64,000 nt of DNA from Henriciella sp. (GCA_017642885.1 JAEPOM010000012.1:19755-83754); one strand, 5' to 3'; shown: positions 17,770-27,022, numbered from the stretch's first letter. Made by a program: numbers and translations. Notes: generated by a model from the letters alone, not told the origin.

Positions 17770-18870
17770 TCATTTGCGACTTGCCTCCCCCGGACTGAAT
17801 AGTTGTTGCCGCGCTATACGGGCGCGATTGACGATGGGCTTTTCAAAGAAATTGTAAGTCAGACCCGAAATGGCGATTGCCGCGGCGCTTGCCAGGATCA
17901 GAAAGGCCAGATTGTCGATTGGACCAGCGGTATCGAATGTGGGGAAGAACAGGCGCGCGATAGCTGTGATCACCAAAATGTGGCTGAGGTATAGCGAGTA
18001 GCTCCAGTCTCCTATTGTCACCAGCTTGGCTGGAAGCACTTTGTCCAGCGCTCCGCGGCGCTCAAGAGCCACCAGCCCATAGACAATCAGTGCGTAGGCC
18101 GGTCCATAGGCCAACATTCGGTGGGTTGGTTGGATCGTCGAAGCAACTGTGAAATCGACTGTGATGATTGCGAACACCAACGCACAAAGTCCCGCCGCGA
18201 GGGCCGCCCAGGCGAATCGCGAAACCCCTGCCAAGACGAGCCAGGCCACGGCACTCCCCATAAGGAATTCCAGCGTCAGTGGGAACAATGCTAGGCTGAG
18301 CAGGCTATTCGGGGTAAATCCTGTCAGCTGCAATGTGGTCGATGCTGCAATGATCACGGCCCAGACGATGAAGGCAGGTTTGCGGATCTTGACCGGGAGC
18401 AGCAAAATCAATGCGAAGATAATGTAGAAATACATCTCATGGATCAGCGTCCACCCCAGCGTCAAAACGGGGGGGGATTGCTGCGGGACTAGTAAGAAAG
18501 ACTTCAGAAGGTGCATCGGGCCGTCGGCTTCCCGTACAATATCCTTGTCCCATGGCAGGCCTGAAGACACCAAAAAATAGGCTGCCGTCACACCTGCAAA
18601 CAGCCACCAAAGCGGATAGATCCGCAAGATGCGGGAAAACATGAATTTGAGGCTGCTATGCGCGCCCGGTGCCCAGTCTCCGGCGACCCAGACCATGATG
18701 AAGCCTGAGATGACAAAGAATAGATCGACGCCGCTAACCCCGGCGATCCAGACCGATGCTAATAGCTGACCGCCGCCGGTCATCTGGTTTTCCAGCCCTT
18801 GCAGGTGCGCCAGCATGACGGCGAGCGCCGCTATGGCGCGCAGGGCTTGAACGCTTTTTAACTGGGTCAT
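17770..18870 (-). CDS. Acyltransferase 3 family membrane protein (copy 2)
   Basis: This 366-residue protein is a clear paralogue of the neighbour downstream: the shared blocks include GVDLFFVISGFIMVWVAGD, RIYPLWWLFA, LGWTLIHEMYFYI and GDWSYSLYLSHILVITAI in the same order. Both begin MTxLxSxQALRxIAA, pointing to tandem duplication followed by divergence. The active-site His is in MLAHLQGLE. Like its partner it should transfer an acyl group across the inner membrane to a cell-surface acceptor. No glycosyltransferase or polysaccharide genes flank the pair, so the substrate stays open. Confidence 0.92.
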   Translation of the reverse strand: MTQLKSVQALRAIAALAVMLAHLQGLENQMTGGGQLLASVWIAGVSGVDLFFVISGFIMVWVAGDWAPGAHSSLKFMFSRILRIYPLWWLFAGVTAAYFLVSSGLPWDKDIVREADGPMHLLKSFLLVPQQSPPVLTLGWTLIHEMYFYIIFALILLLPVKIRKPAFIVWAVIIAASTTLQLTGFTPNSLLSLALFPLTLEFLMGSAVAWLVLAGVSRFAWAALAAGLCALVFAIITVDFTVASTIQPTHRMLAYGPAYALIVYGLVALERRGALDKVLPAKLVTIGDWSYSLYLSHILVITAIARLFFPTFDTAGPIDNLAFLILASAAAIAISGLTYNFFEKPIVNRARIARQQLFSPGEASRK

Positions 18871-18993
18871 TTTCGGTTTTGTGTGCCTTTGGCGAAACTA
18901 CTCGCTGAAATTCACGTCATTTCAACGGAATGTGTGTAGGCAAAATGCCTAAGTGTTGCCAGAGTCATAATTCAGAAAAGGCCTATTGGAAGT

Positions 18994-19368
18994 ATGCCGC
19001 AGAGGACCATATTAGAGCTAATGCCCGACGGATCATCCCCATTTGGAAAGGAGCGCCTGAAACAGGGCGCCGCGACAGCGCCTCTCGGCGTAGTTGGTTC
19101 CAGCGTGCGGACGCTCATTCGACAGGCGTTTGCGTTCCTCGGTTTGGTCCTCATCGCCGTGGCGATTCCAATTGCGTTTGTCACTCCATTGCTGCCGATC
19201 GGCCTTCCGATTGCGATTCTGGGTGTGGTTCTGCTTGGACGAAACTCACTTTGGGGACGTCGCTGGATGGAAGGCGTCCTCGACCGCCATCCACGCGTAG
19301 AACGGTTTGCCCCGAACTGGTTGATGAAAGCCGTCTTCGGTCGTGAGAAGAGAACGCCAAGCAAATAA
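18994..19368 (+). CDS. Hypothetical small membrane protein
   Basis: A 124-residue protein (or 115 if the ATG at 19021 is used; neither start has a well-spaced ribosome-binding site). It has one long hydrophobic stretch that may form two spans, about residues 43-82 (FAFLGLVLIAVAIPIAF and PLLPIGLPIAILGVVLLG), flanked by basic segments such as RRWMEGVLDRHPRVERF. It somewhat resembles the PGPGW-type small membrane proteins, but the defining motif is absent. Function unknown. The gene ends at the bidirectional terminator that also closes the ATP synthase operon. Confidence 0.6.
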   Translation: MPQRTILELMPDGSSPFGKERLKQGAATAPLGVVGSSVRTLIRQAFAFLGLVLIAVAIPIAFVTPLLPIGLPIAILGVVLLGRNSLWGRRWMEGVLDRHPRVERFAPNWLMKAVFGREKRTPSK

Positions 19369-19395
19369 AAAGCCCGCTGGATCAGCAGGCTTTTT
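19367..19395 (-). terminator. Bidirectional terminator after the F0 ATP synthase genes
   Basis: Arms 19367-19379 and 19383-19395 form a 13-base stem that is perfect on the minus strand (one G-U pair) and has one C-A mismatch on the plus strand. It is bordered by A and T runs on both sides. It lies 32 bases after the atpF stop and also just after the small membrane protein. Confidence 0.88.
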
Positions 19396-19427
19396 GAATT
19401 TCGAATAATTGAAGCTGTGCGCTGCTC

Positions 19428-19979
19428 TTAGTTGAGGCACTTGTCGATTTCGCCAAGAGCGTTGTCGAACAGGTCGTTGGCTTCGCCAGACCCTGCCAGA
19501 ATAGACCGGGCGGCTTCTGTCGCAGCATCCGCAGCAACACGGCGAACATCCGCTGTAGCATCCGCTTCGGCGCGGGCAATACGTGCCTCAGCCTGAGTTT
19601 CACGGCGAGCGACCTTAGCTTTCAGATCTGCCTTGGCCTGCTTCATCATCGTATCCGCATCCGCTTTGGCGCGTTTGATGATGTCTTCAGCTGCAGCGTC
19701 GGCTTCTTTGGCCTTCTTCTTCGCGTCAGCCATCAGTTTAGCGGCCTCTTCGCGAAGCGCGCGGGCTTCATCGATTTGGCCCTGAATGCCAGTCGCACGC
19801 TCATCAAGCTTCGAGAAAATCGTCTTGAAGCCACCAACCAGGCCGACGATGATCAGGAAGATCACCAGAGCAGCGAACGCTGTCGCAGTGGTTGGGTCAG
19901 CATACCAGGCCACTTTAGCATCAGCAGCGTGAGCAGCTGGCGCTAAAAGGAGCAGGGGTGTCAGAAATGCGATGCGCAT
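19428..19979 (-). CDS. atpF: ATP synthase F0 subunit b
   Basis: I start at the ATG at 19979 (MRIAFLTPLLLLAPAAHA), four bases after the b' stop; a longer frame would overlap b'. The 183-residue protein has an N-terminal hydrophobic segment that resembles a signal sequence, a membrane span near residues 33-53 (FAALVIFLIIVGLVGGF) and a long charged, alanine-rich coiled coil. With b' it forms the peripheral stalk linking F0 to F1. It is the last gene of the F0 operon, and no F1 genes follow. Confidence 0.93.
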   Translation of the reverse strand: MRIAFLTPLLLLAPAAHAADAKVAWYADPTTATAFAALVIFLIIVGLVGGFKTIFSKLDERATGIQGQIDEARALREEAAKLMADAKKKAKEADAAAEDIIKRAKADADTMMKQAKADLKAKVARRETQAEARIARAEADATADVRRVAADAATEAARSILAGSGEANDLFDNALGEIDKCLN

Positions 19980-19983
19980 CAGC

Positions 19984-20523
19984 TTACCCTTTCGCCAGGA
20001 CAGATTTAACGGCGGAAGAAACATCCGCCTTGGCGGCTTTGGAGCCAAACTTGCCGAGGACGCTTTGCGCCGCATCTCCGGCAATTGATTCGACGTTTTT
20101 CATAGCATCAGCGCGAAGCGCGGAAATGCGCGTCTCGGCTTCGGCCAGTTTCTTGTCGACTTCGGCGTCCACTTTGGCAGTTTCCGCAGCAATTTGCGCA
20201 TCGATCTTGGCGCGTGCCTTGTCCGCGGTTTCGCGGGCTTTAGCGTGCGCCTTGGCGATGGAAACTTCAACAGACTTCTGCGCGTCTTGAGCTTCATCGT
20301 TCAAGCGTGCTGCTTCGTCCAGATCGCTTGCAATCGAGCTCTCGCGACGCTCCAGTGTGTTACCAATACTTGGTAGAATGAAGCGAGAGAGCACGAAATA
20401 CAGCGAGCCGAACAACACCACCAGCCAGAAAACCTGGGATGGGAAGTGCCAGGTCTCAAACGGCGGGAACGCCGCCTTTTCAGCACCTGATGCAGCATCT
20501 GCAGCGAGAATGATCGCAAGCAT
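19984..20523 (-). CDS. atpG: ATP synthase F0 subunit b'
   Basis: A 179-residue b-type stalk subunit with a short hydrophilic start, one membrane span (about residues 30-50, SQVFWLVVLFGSLYFVLSRFILP) and a coiled-coil tail rich in Ala, Lys and Glu. The order c, b', b is that of photosynthetic and other alphaproteobacteria, where a b/b' heterodimer replaces the b2 dimer. The name atpG (also written atpF2) follows that usage; in other species atpG denotes gamma. Confidence 0.92.
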   Translation of the reverse strand: MLAIILAADAASGAEKAAFPPFETWHFPSQVFWLVVLFGSLYFVLSRFILPSIGNTLERRESSIASDLDEAARLNDEAQDAQKSVEVSIAKAHAKARETADKARAKIDAQIAAETAKVDAEVDKKLAEAETRISALRADAMKNVESIAGDAAQSVLGKFGSKAAKADVSSAVKSVLAKG

Positions 20524-20566
20524 GGCCTAAACCGTCCTTATTTAGTCTCGAAGGGTCGTGTTGTGG

Positions 20567-20803
20567 TTAGACCACGAACAGGATCAGGATCGAGACCAGG
20601 AAGGCCAGAATGCCCAGCGCTTCTGAAAGCGCCATACCGATGAAGAGGTTACCGGTTTGCTGTGGAGCAGCAGACGGGTTGCGCATCGCGGCATCAAGGA
20701 ATGAGCCGAAGATGTTACCCACACCAATAGCAGCACCGATCATGCCGAGGGTCGCGAGGCCGGCACCGACATATTTCAGACCGAGAGTGATATCGCCTTC
20801 CAT
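20567..20803 (-). CDS. atpE: ATP synthase F0 subunit c
   Basis: A 78-residue proteolipid, the usual size, with two membrane hairpin helices (about 10-35 and 52-77) joined by the polar loop RNPSAAPQQ. The proton-carrying carboxylate is Glu61 in GMALSEALGIL. AGGAG precedes the ATG by seven bases. The ring of these subunits rotates as protons pass. The use of Glu with a GAAIGVGN first helix is typical of a proton, not sodium, enzyme, though I have not modelled the site. Confidence 0.96.
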   Translation of the reverse strand: MEGDITLGLKYVGAGLATLGMIGAAIGVGNIFGSFLDAAMRNPSAAPQQTGNLFIGMALSEALGILAFLVSILILFVV

Positions 20804-20914
20804 GAGAATCTCCTTTGGGAAGTCTTTCGTTCGATTTGCGCCCCCGTGAAGCCTGTTCGCGAGGGCACGTCAAGTTGAATCAGCACGGCTAAATAGCCGC
20901 AGTGAAGTGGCTCC

Positions 20915-21703
20915 TTAGTGCGACGGGTGCAACGCGTCGTTCAGATAGACGCAGGTCAGGATTGCAAACACGTAGGCTTGCAGACCTGCGACAAGGAATT
21001 CGAGGGCGTTCAGCGCCACACCCATACCAAAGGCGAGGGGCGCTACAAGAAGGCCGATACCGCCTGCGGTAATGCCTGTGACAGCAAATCCAGCAAACAG
21101 TTTGAGAAGGATGTGTCCGGCCAGCATGTTCGCGAACAGGCGAAGAGACAGCGTCAGTGGACGTGCGATGAATGAGATGATCTCAATCGGGATCAGGATC
21201 GCGTAAATCACCATCTTTCCGAGGATGGGCATATCACCCAGCGATGGGGCGAACAGGCCGAAGAATTTCAGGCCATTCTTCCAAAGACCGAAAATGACGA
21301 CAATGCTGATGACGAGCAGCGCAAGCATCCCGGTGACGATGATGTGGCTCGTCGTTGTGAACGCATAGGGCGACATACCGATCAGGTTTGCGGCCAGAAT
21401 GAAGAAGAACAGAGTGAACACGAACGGGAAGAAGCGAAGCCCTTCCTCGCCTGCCGTGCCGCGGATCATGTCTGCGACAAAGCCGTAGCCGATCTCACCA
21501 ATCGATTGCAGGCGGTTTGGAACAATCTTGCCGCGCGAAGCAGCGTAGCCGAACAATGCGATGCAGAGGACAACACCGAGCAGCATGAAACCCGCCGCAT
21601 TCGTGAACGAAATATCGTATCCGAAAACGGGCGGGAGTTCGAACCAGGTCTTGACCTCGAACTGCTTCATTGGGTCGGCGGCGCCGTGGAAAAAGAGAGT
21701 CAT
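20915..21703 (-). CDS. atpB: ATP synthase F0 subunit a
   Basis: A 262-residue subunit a with about five or six membrane spans. The essential Arg is in SLRLFANMLAGHILLKL, and the start MTLFFHGAADPMKQFE matches the usual alphaproteobacterial N-terminus. It forms the two half-channels through which protons enter and leave the c ring. It follows atpI by eight bases; a gap of 111 bases separates it from atpE, leaving room for an internal regulatory or processing site. Confidence 0.96.
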   Translation of the reverse strand: MTLFFHGAADPMKQFEVKTWFELPPVFGYDISFTNAAGFMLLGVVLCIALFGYAASRGKIVPNRLQSIGEIGYGFVADMIRGTAGEEGLRFFPFVFTLFFFILAANLIGMSPYAFTTTSHIIVTGMLALLVISIVVIFGLWKNGLKFFGLFAPSLGDMPILGKMVIYAILIPIEIISFIARPLTLSLRLFANMLAGHILLKLFAGFAVTGITAGGIGLLVAPLAFGMGVALNALEFLVAGLQAYVFAILTCVYLNDALHPSH

Positions 21704-21711
21704 TTGTACGT

Positions 21712-22059
21712 CTATTCTTCAGGGTTAGAGCCTGTTTTGTCGGCGCTCATGACCGGATTAGCCGCGTCAGTCAACTCTTTGTAAGCGCGAATAACACCTA
21801 GGATTCCGGCAGCAAACCCGAAGCACATCATGATCAGAAGCCCCCAGGGCTTCGTTCCGAAGAAGTGGTCGATGCCTAAACCGATCATAATCCCAACAAA
21901 TACGGACGCTCCGAACTCTGCGCCGTAGCGCAAAGCGAGCGCCCCGGCGGACACGCCAGAGGCAGATTCGTGCTGTCTCTGCTTTTTCTCCAGGTCTTCC
22001 TGCGCGCTTTTGGCGCGGGCAATTCGAGCCCCGAGATCGTCGTTTTCGTCGCTAGTCAT
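21712..22059 (-). CDS. atpI: ATP synthase assembly protein AtpI
   Basis: A 115-residue protein with a charged N-terminal helix and two membrane spans (about 47-66 and 72-92; GASVFVGIMIGLGIDHFFGTKPWGLLIMMCFGFAAGILGV). The GIDHFFGTKPWG turn is the family signature. AtpI helps assemble the c ring and is often the first gene of the F0 operon. It begins 18 bases after smc ends on the same strand, so read-through from smc is possible. Confidence 0.93.
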   Translation of the reverse strand: MTSDENDDLGARIARAKSAQEDLEKKQRQHESASGVSAGALALRYGAEFGASVFVGIMIGLGIDHFFGTKPWGLLIMMCFGFAAGILGVIRAYKELTDAANPVMSADKTGSNPEE

Positions 22060-22077
22060 GCCGAGTCGCTACCGCGT

Positions 22078-25000
22078 CTACTCCGCCGCAACAAGCTCTT
22101 CGGCGGTATCGAGGTCGACTGAGACCAGTTTCGAAACCCCTTTTTCGCGCATGGTGACGCCAAACAGGCGGTCCATACGGCTCATCGTCACCGGATTGTG
22201 GGTGATCACGATGAAGCGGGTATCGGTGCGTTGACGCATTTCATCGAGCATCCGGCAGAACCGATCGACATTGGCGTCATCCAGCGGCGCATCGACCTCG
22301 TCCAGGACACAAATCGGCGACGGGCGCGACAGGAAGACAGCGAAAATCAGCGCTGTTGCCGTCAGGGCCTGCTCACCGCCTGACATCAGGGACAGCGTAC
22401 CGAGGCGCTTTCCAGGAGGCTGAGCAAAGATTTCGAGTCCCGCTGCGAGTGGATCGTCCGCATCGATCAGGCGCAATTCTGCTTCGCCGCCGCGGAACAG
22501 GGTCGTGAATAGGGCTTTGAAGTGCTCGTTGACCTGCTCAAAGGCCCCAAGAAGCCGCGTGCGGCCTTCATCGTTGAGCGCCTTCACGCCTTCACGGAGT
22601 TTGGCGATAGCAGCCGTGAGGTCAGCTTTTTCGTCCGCTTGCAGGCCGAGCCGGGAGGAAAGCTCTTCTACTTCCGATTCGGCTTCCATGTTCACACCGC
22701 CGAGACGATCGCGATCGTGACGCAACTGATCCAGCTGGCGTTCCGCGTCTCTCACATCAAGTGTCGCCATGGTCTCTTCATCCAGGCCTTCTTTGGCAAT
22801 CGCAAGCAGGCCCTCGGGCGCGCGCTGGAAGTGAGTCTGAGCGACTTCAGAGGCTTCAGACAGCCGCTCTGTCGCGTTTTCGAGTTTGGCGTTGGCAATG
22901 GCCAGAGTTTCGCGCGCGCTCATAGCAAGATTATTTGTCGAACGGGCCGCTTCTTCCACTTCTCGGATTTCCGATTCGCGCGCTGCCAGCGTGTCAGCAG
23001 CGTCCTGTCGCTCTATCTCGAGAGCGTCAACGCGGCTTGCGAGCGTGTCGAGTTGGGTCTGAAGCGATTCAGGGCGCGCCTTCGCTGCGGCGGCTTCGCG
23101 TGCGGCCTCCGCGCGGCGGGTTACGAGCGATTGAACTCGCGTCGCCGAGCTTTCCAGACGTCCTGTCCAGCGTTCGACATCTTGCTCCAGAGCATTTCGA
23201 CGGGCCATCGCCTGCTGGCGGTTCCGGGTGAGGTCTGTGAGGCGCCCGCGGCATTCTGTTTCTCGCTCGCGCGCCGATGCCAGCACGTTACGGGCTTCTG
23301 CAACAGCGTGCTCCAGCCGCGCCAGGTCTTCGGTATTCTCGGGCTTCGCAGCGGTCTGATACGCCTCTTTAGCGATGTGCAGATCTGATTCCACGCGCGC
23401 CAGGTTTTCTTTCGCGGAGTCTGCTTTCAGGCTTGCGCGATCTGTGTGTTGCTTGGCGCTCGCCAGATTGCGTCGCGCCTGATCCAGACGCTGCGTGGCG
23501 TCCTGGACGTTGCGCCGGATCTGCTTGAGATCTTCCTCTGCGCCAATGCGTCCGCCGCGGATCTGGGCATAGTGGGCCTGTAACTCCGAAACCGTCTGAC
23601 GTTGAGGACCAAGCGCGGACTGAGCGGCCTCTAGTCGCGCCTGTTGTTCCAGGCGCTCGGCCGCAGCCACTGGCGCAGCAGGGGTCCTTGTGAAGCCGTC
23701 CCAACGCCAGAGATGCCCATCCAATGTGACGAGGCGCTGGCCTGGCTTCAGGTCGGGCGCCAGCTCTTCGCCCTCAGACCGGGAGACAACCCCGCACTGA
23801 GAGAGTCGCGCGGCCAGTTCGCCGGGAGCTTCGACAAAATCGGTAAGCGGCTTGGCATAGCCGGGAAGAGCCTGCGTCTTCACGCTGCTACCAGCCCAAA
23901 AAATCGAGGCAGACCGGTCCGTTGGGGCCTGCAAGTCGTCGCCCAGCGCCGCGGCCACGGCTTTTTCGTAGCCGTCTCGCGTCCGCATTTGTTCAACCAC
24001 CGGCGGGCTCTGCGTCGTTTCTGCTTTACGGAGTAGGCGGGTGAGGCCAGCGATTTCTGTTTCGAGCGTTCTCAGCGCGTCCTGTGCCTCGTCAGCGGGG
24101 GCTTTGGCGGCGAGTTCTGCTTCCTGCTTGTCGAGAATGGTCTGCTCTGCAGATTCCAGAGCGTTCTGAGCTCCTTTCAGCGCGGCTTCAGCCTCGGATT
24201 CAGCTTCGCGGGCAACGTGCAGCTCATTGGTGAGCGCTGTCGTGTTCGGGAGCGCTTCAACAATACCTCGCAAGTGCTGAACCTCTTGCTCAAGGCTTTC
24301 CTTGCGCCGACGGTGTGCATTGGCATTGGCTTCAAGCGCCTGAATCTCAGCGCGCTTTTGCGCAAACGCTTCAGATTTCAGATCGGCGTCCGTCTGCGCC
24401 GTCTCCAGCGCTTGCTTGGCTTCGGCAAGTACGCGCTCCGCTTCGACCTCTTTTTCCTTGTTGGTCGTATCGTTCTCGACCGGCAGTGCTGCAAGCGATT
24501 CCCGGGCGTCGACCAATGTGCGCTCAGCTTCTTCTTTCTGGCTTTGCTCGCGCTGAATGTCCTCTGCGAGCCGAGTAGCTTCGCGCTCTAAACCAGCCAG
24601 TAGGTCAGCAGCGTTCTTGCGTTCGGTTTCGACTTTCGCGAGTTCAATCCGCGCTTGCCCAAGCTTACCAGAAGCAACAGCCTCTGCCGTGCGCATCGGG
24701 CCGATACCATCGCTGGCTTCAAGTCGCTTGGTCTCTGCGACGGCAGCCTCTCGGGTCAGCCGCTCGACTTCAGTTTTGGCGCGGGCCAGCGAAACCGCTG
24801 CGGTTTCCTGGTCGGCCTTGGCTGTAGCCCACTTTAGATGCGCCAGATAAGCTTCAAGAGCTGAAATTTGCGAGCTTAGCTCTTTGTATTTTCGGGCTTT
24901 TCGGGCCTGACGCTTCAGGCTGTCGAGTTGGCGTTCAACCTCGGCCGAAACTTCAGTCAGGCGCTCGAGATTGGTCTCTGCACCGCGTAGCTTCAATTCA

Positions 25001-25539
25001 GCTTCGTGACGCCGTGTATTCAATCCGGCGATGCCTGCAGCTTCTTCGAGAATACGGCGCCGGTTCTGAGGCTTGGATCCGATCAGTTCGCTGATCTGCC
25101 CCTGCCGCACCAAGGAGGGCGAGTTTGCGCCAGTGGAGGCGTCCGCGAAGAGGAGTTTGATATCCTTGCCGCGAACCGTGCGTCCGTTCAGCTTGTAACT
25201 TGTGCCAGCGCCGCGTTTCAGGCGGCGCATAATTTCGAGTGTATCGGAACTGTTAAACTCAGGCGGTGCTGTTCTGAGCGTGTTGTCCAGAACCAGCGTC
25301 ACTTCTGCGAGTTCGCGGGCTGGACGTCCGGCGGCGCCAGAGAAGATCAGGTCATCCATCTCCCCGCCGCGCATAGCTTTGGCGGAGTTTGCCCCCATGG
25401 CCCAGCGCATGGCTTCCAGCAAATTGGATTTGCCACAGCCATTTGGACCAACAATGCCTGTCAGGCCGGGAAGGATTGGAACAGATTCAGGATCGACGAA
25501 GGATTTGAAGCCTGCGATGCGTAGTTCTTTTAATTGCAT
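22078..25539 (-). CDS. smc: Chromosome segregation protein SMC
   Basis: A 1153-residue SMC ATPase, the usual length. The N-terminal Walker A is GPNGCGKSN (residues 31-39); the C-terminal signature LMSGGEQALTATALIFAVFL and Walker B PICVLDEVDAPLDDANVDRF are intact. In between lie two long coiled coils with a hinge near residues 510-640. SMC dimers with ScpA and ScpB organise and separate sister chromosomes. scpA and scpB are not in the window. It sits downstream of two DsbA-like genes and upstream of atpI, all on the minus strand. Confidence 0.98.
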   Translation of the reverse strand: MQLKELRIAGFKSFVDPESVPILPGLTGIVGPNGCGKSNLLEAMRWAMGANSAKAMRGGEMDDLIFSGAAGRPARELAEVTLVLDNTLRTAPPEFNSSDTLEIMRRLKRGAGTSYKLNGRTVRGKDIKLLFADASTGANSPSLVRQGQISELIGSKPQNRRRILEEAAGIAGLNTRRHEAELKLRGAETNLERLTEVSAEVERQLDSLKRQARKARKYKELSSQISALEAYLAHLKWATAKADQETAAVSLARAKTEVERLTREAAVAETKRLEASDGIGPMRTAEAVASGKLGQARIELAKVETERKNAADLLAGLEREATRLAEDIQREQSQKEEAERTLVDARESLAALPVENDTTNKEKEVEAERVLAEAKQALETAQTDADLKSEAFAQKRAEIQALEANANAHRRRKESLEQEVQHLRGIVEALPNTTALTNELHVAREAESEAEAALKGAQNALESAEQTILDKQEAELAAKAPADEAQDALRTLETEIAGLTRLLRKAETTQSPPVVEQMRTRDGYEKAVAAALGDDLQAPTDRSASIFWAGSSVKTQALPGYAKPLTDFVEAPGELAARLSQCGVVSRSEGEELAPDLKPGQRLVTLDGHLWRWDGFTRTPAAPVAAAERLEQQARLEAAQSALGPQRQTVSELQAHYAQIRGGRIGAEEDLKQIRRNVQDATQRLDQARRNLASAKQHTDRASLKADSAKENLARVESDLHIAKEAYQTAAKPENTEDLARLEHAVAEARNVLASARERETECRGRLTDLTRNRQQAMARRNALEQDVERWTGRLESSATRVQSLVTRRAEAAREAAAAKARPESLQTQLDTLASRVDALEIERQDAADTLAARESEIREVEEAARSTNNLAMSARETLAIANAKLENATERLSEASEVAQTHFQRAPEGLLAIAKEGLDEETMATLDVRDAERQLDQLRHDRDRLGGVNMEAESEVEELSSRLGLQADEKADLTAAIAKLREGVKALNDEGRTRLLGAFEQVNEHFKALFTTLFRGGEAELRLIDADDPLAAGLEIFAQPPGKRLGTLSLMSGGEQALTATALIFAVFLSRPSPICVLDEVDAPLDDANVDRFCRMLDEMRQRTDTRFIVITHNPVTMSRMDRLFGVTMREKGVSKLVSVDLDTAEELVAAE

Positions 25540-25556
25540 GCAGCCCCCATCCGCCT

Positions 25557-26243
25557 CTATTCGCTCTCGCTCGACGCCAATGCAGCGTCCAGCTCAGCTG
25601 AAAACGCAACGACGGAAATCCGAGCATTGGTGTCCATGCGTTCGCCGTTCAAAAAGAAAGTCGGCGTTGCGTCGACACCAGCGGCGCGCGCCGCCGCGAT
25701 CGAGGCCCGTATGGCGTCACGGTTTTCCTGACTATCCAGGCAGGCATCAAAGGCTTCATCGCCTTCAATGCCGTGATTTGTCGCCACTTGTTTCAATGCT
25801 TCGACGACCGGTCCACCTTGGCGGGCCAACGTCAGGATGGCGTCCTGGCGAACGAACAGTTCGTCCAGCATATCGTAATAGGCTTGACCTTCCGTACAGC
25901 GCGCGAGTGCGAACCCAGCCACAGTGACGTTAGCGGGCGCGGTCGGAAATTCACGGAAAACGAGTTTAACTTTGCCGGTGTCGATATAGTCGGTCTTGAT
26001 CGTTGGAAGGATCCGTGTGTGAAACACAAGACATGCCGGGCATGTCCAGCTGGCATATTCGACGAGCGTGACGGGTGCATCCGGATCGCCAAAAACAATA
26101 TCTTGAAGGACGACTTTTTCAGCGGAGGAGTCACCTGAGCCGCTGGTCGATTCGGAGGAGTCCGAAGACGAGCCACAGGCCGCGAGCGCCAATGCTGCAG
26201 CGGCCATTACAGTTCCGCGACGGGTGAAGCTAAGCATGCTCAT
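25557..26243 (-). CDS. DsbA-like thiol:disulfide oxidoreductase lipoprotein (copy 2)
   Basis: A 228-residue protein with a lipoprotein signal (ALALAACGSSSD), a serine-rich linker (about 25-42) and a thioredoxin-fold domain of DsbA/DsbG_C type. The active site is WTCPACLVFH, and the cis-proline loop is ATPTFFLNGERM. It should work on the periplasmic face as a disulfide catalyst. The ATG at 26243 has very short spacing to its AAGG, so the ATG six bases later may be used. A second gene of the same kind lies 95 bases upstream. It precedes smc by 17 bases. Confidence 0.9.
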   Translation of the reverse strand: MSMLSFTRRGTVMAAAALALAACGSSSDSSESTSGSGDSSAEKVVLQDIVFGDPDAPVTLVEYASWTCPACLVFHTRILPTIKTDYIDTGKVKLVFREFPTAPANVTVAGFALARCTEGQAYYDMLDELFVRQDAILTLARQGGPVVEALKQVATNHGIEGDEAFDACLDSQENRDAIRASIAAARAAGVDATPTFFLNGERMDTNARISVVAFSAELDAALASSESE

Positions 26244-26338
26244 AACCTTTCCTTAACAGTCTGAGTCGGATTGGTTGCCAAGAAGTTAACGCCGTTGCAG
26301 GAGCGAAACGAGCGGCGAACCGAAGGGTGGAACGAAGT

Positions 26339-27022
26339 TTATTCTGCAGAAGCCTCGGCAGCGCCTGAGTCGCCCAGCCGAGCATCAAGCAAAGCGCGCA
26401 TGCCGTCAGCGGTACGCCACTCATAACCTTGGAGCTTCTCACCATTGATGAAGACGGTCGGGGTCGAGTTCACCCCCTGGCTGTCGCCTTTCATCACGGA
26501 CTCGCCGATCGCGTAAGTCACGTCCTTGTTTGAGAGGCAATCTGTAAAAGCGTTCCCTTCAATGCCGTAAGTCGACGCCAGATCGCGCAAAGCGCCTTCT
26601 ATGTTCCCGCCAGTTTGTGCGAGATTGATGACGTTTGTTTGGGCCTGGAACAGGTCTTCGATGGCGTCATAATAGCGGTCTTCCCCGGCGCAGCGGGCGA
26701 GGGCAAATCCGGCCACAGAGATATTTGCGGGCGGGGTTGGAAATTCGCGAAACACAAGCTGAACTTTGCCGGTCTCGATATACTCGCTTTTCAGAACCGG
26801 GATGACGTCGGTGTGGAATTGCAGGCAGGCAGGGCACGTCCAACTAGCGTATTCGACCATTGTGATCGGCGCATTTGCATCCCCAAGCGTGATGTCGGTC
26901 AGCGCGATGTCGCTTGAGCCAGCGTCGCCAGTTTGCGCGTTTCCAGTGTCGGCGGCGCCGCAAGCGGTGAGGGCGAACGCGGAAATGGCTGCAAGTGCTA
27001 TGCGGCGGGTCAAACGAGGCAT
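26339..27022 (-). CDS. DsbA-like thiol:disulfide oxidoreductase lipoprotein (copy 1)
   Basis: A 227-residue paralogue of the next gene: lipobox ALTACGAADT, the same CPAC active site in ASWTCPACLQFH, FREFPTPPANISVAGFALARC, and cis-Pro in STPTVFINGEKL. The shared blocks (GDANAPITMVEYASWTCPACLxFH and VQLVFREFPT) show a tandem duplication. Related proteins are used by alphaproteobacteria in periplasmic disulfide formation. It begins 22 bases after the DciA-like gene ends. Confidence 0.9.
   Translation of the reverse strand: MPRLTRRIALAAISAFALTACGAADTGNAQTGDAGSSDIALTDITLGDANAPITMVEYASWTCPACLQFHTDVIPVLKSEYIETGKVQLVFREFPTPPANISVAGFALARCAGEDRYYDAIEDLFQAQTNVINLAQTGGNIEGALRDLASTYGIEGNAFTDCLSNKDVTYAIGESVMKGDSQGVNSTPTVFINGEKLQGYEWRTADGMRALLDARLGDSGAAEASAE

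Noticed and set aside
22522-23388. Long plus-strand frame opposite smc
   Set aside because: It lies entirely inside the smc coiled coil and has no ribosome-binding site or domain.
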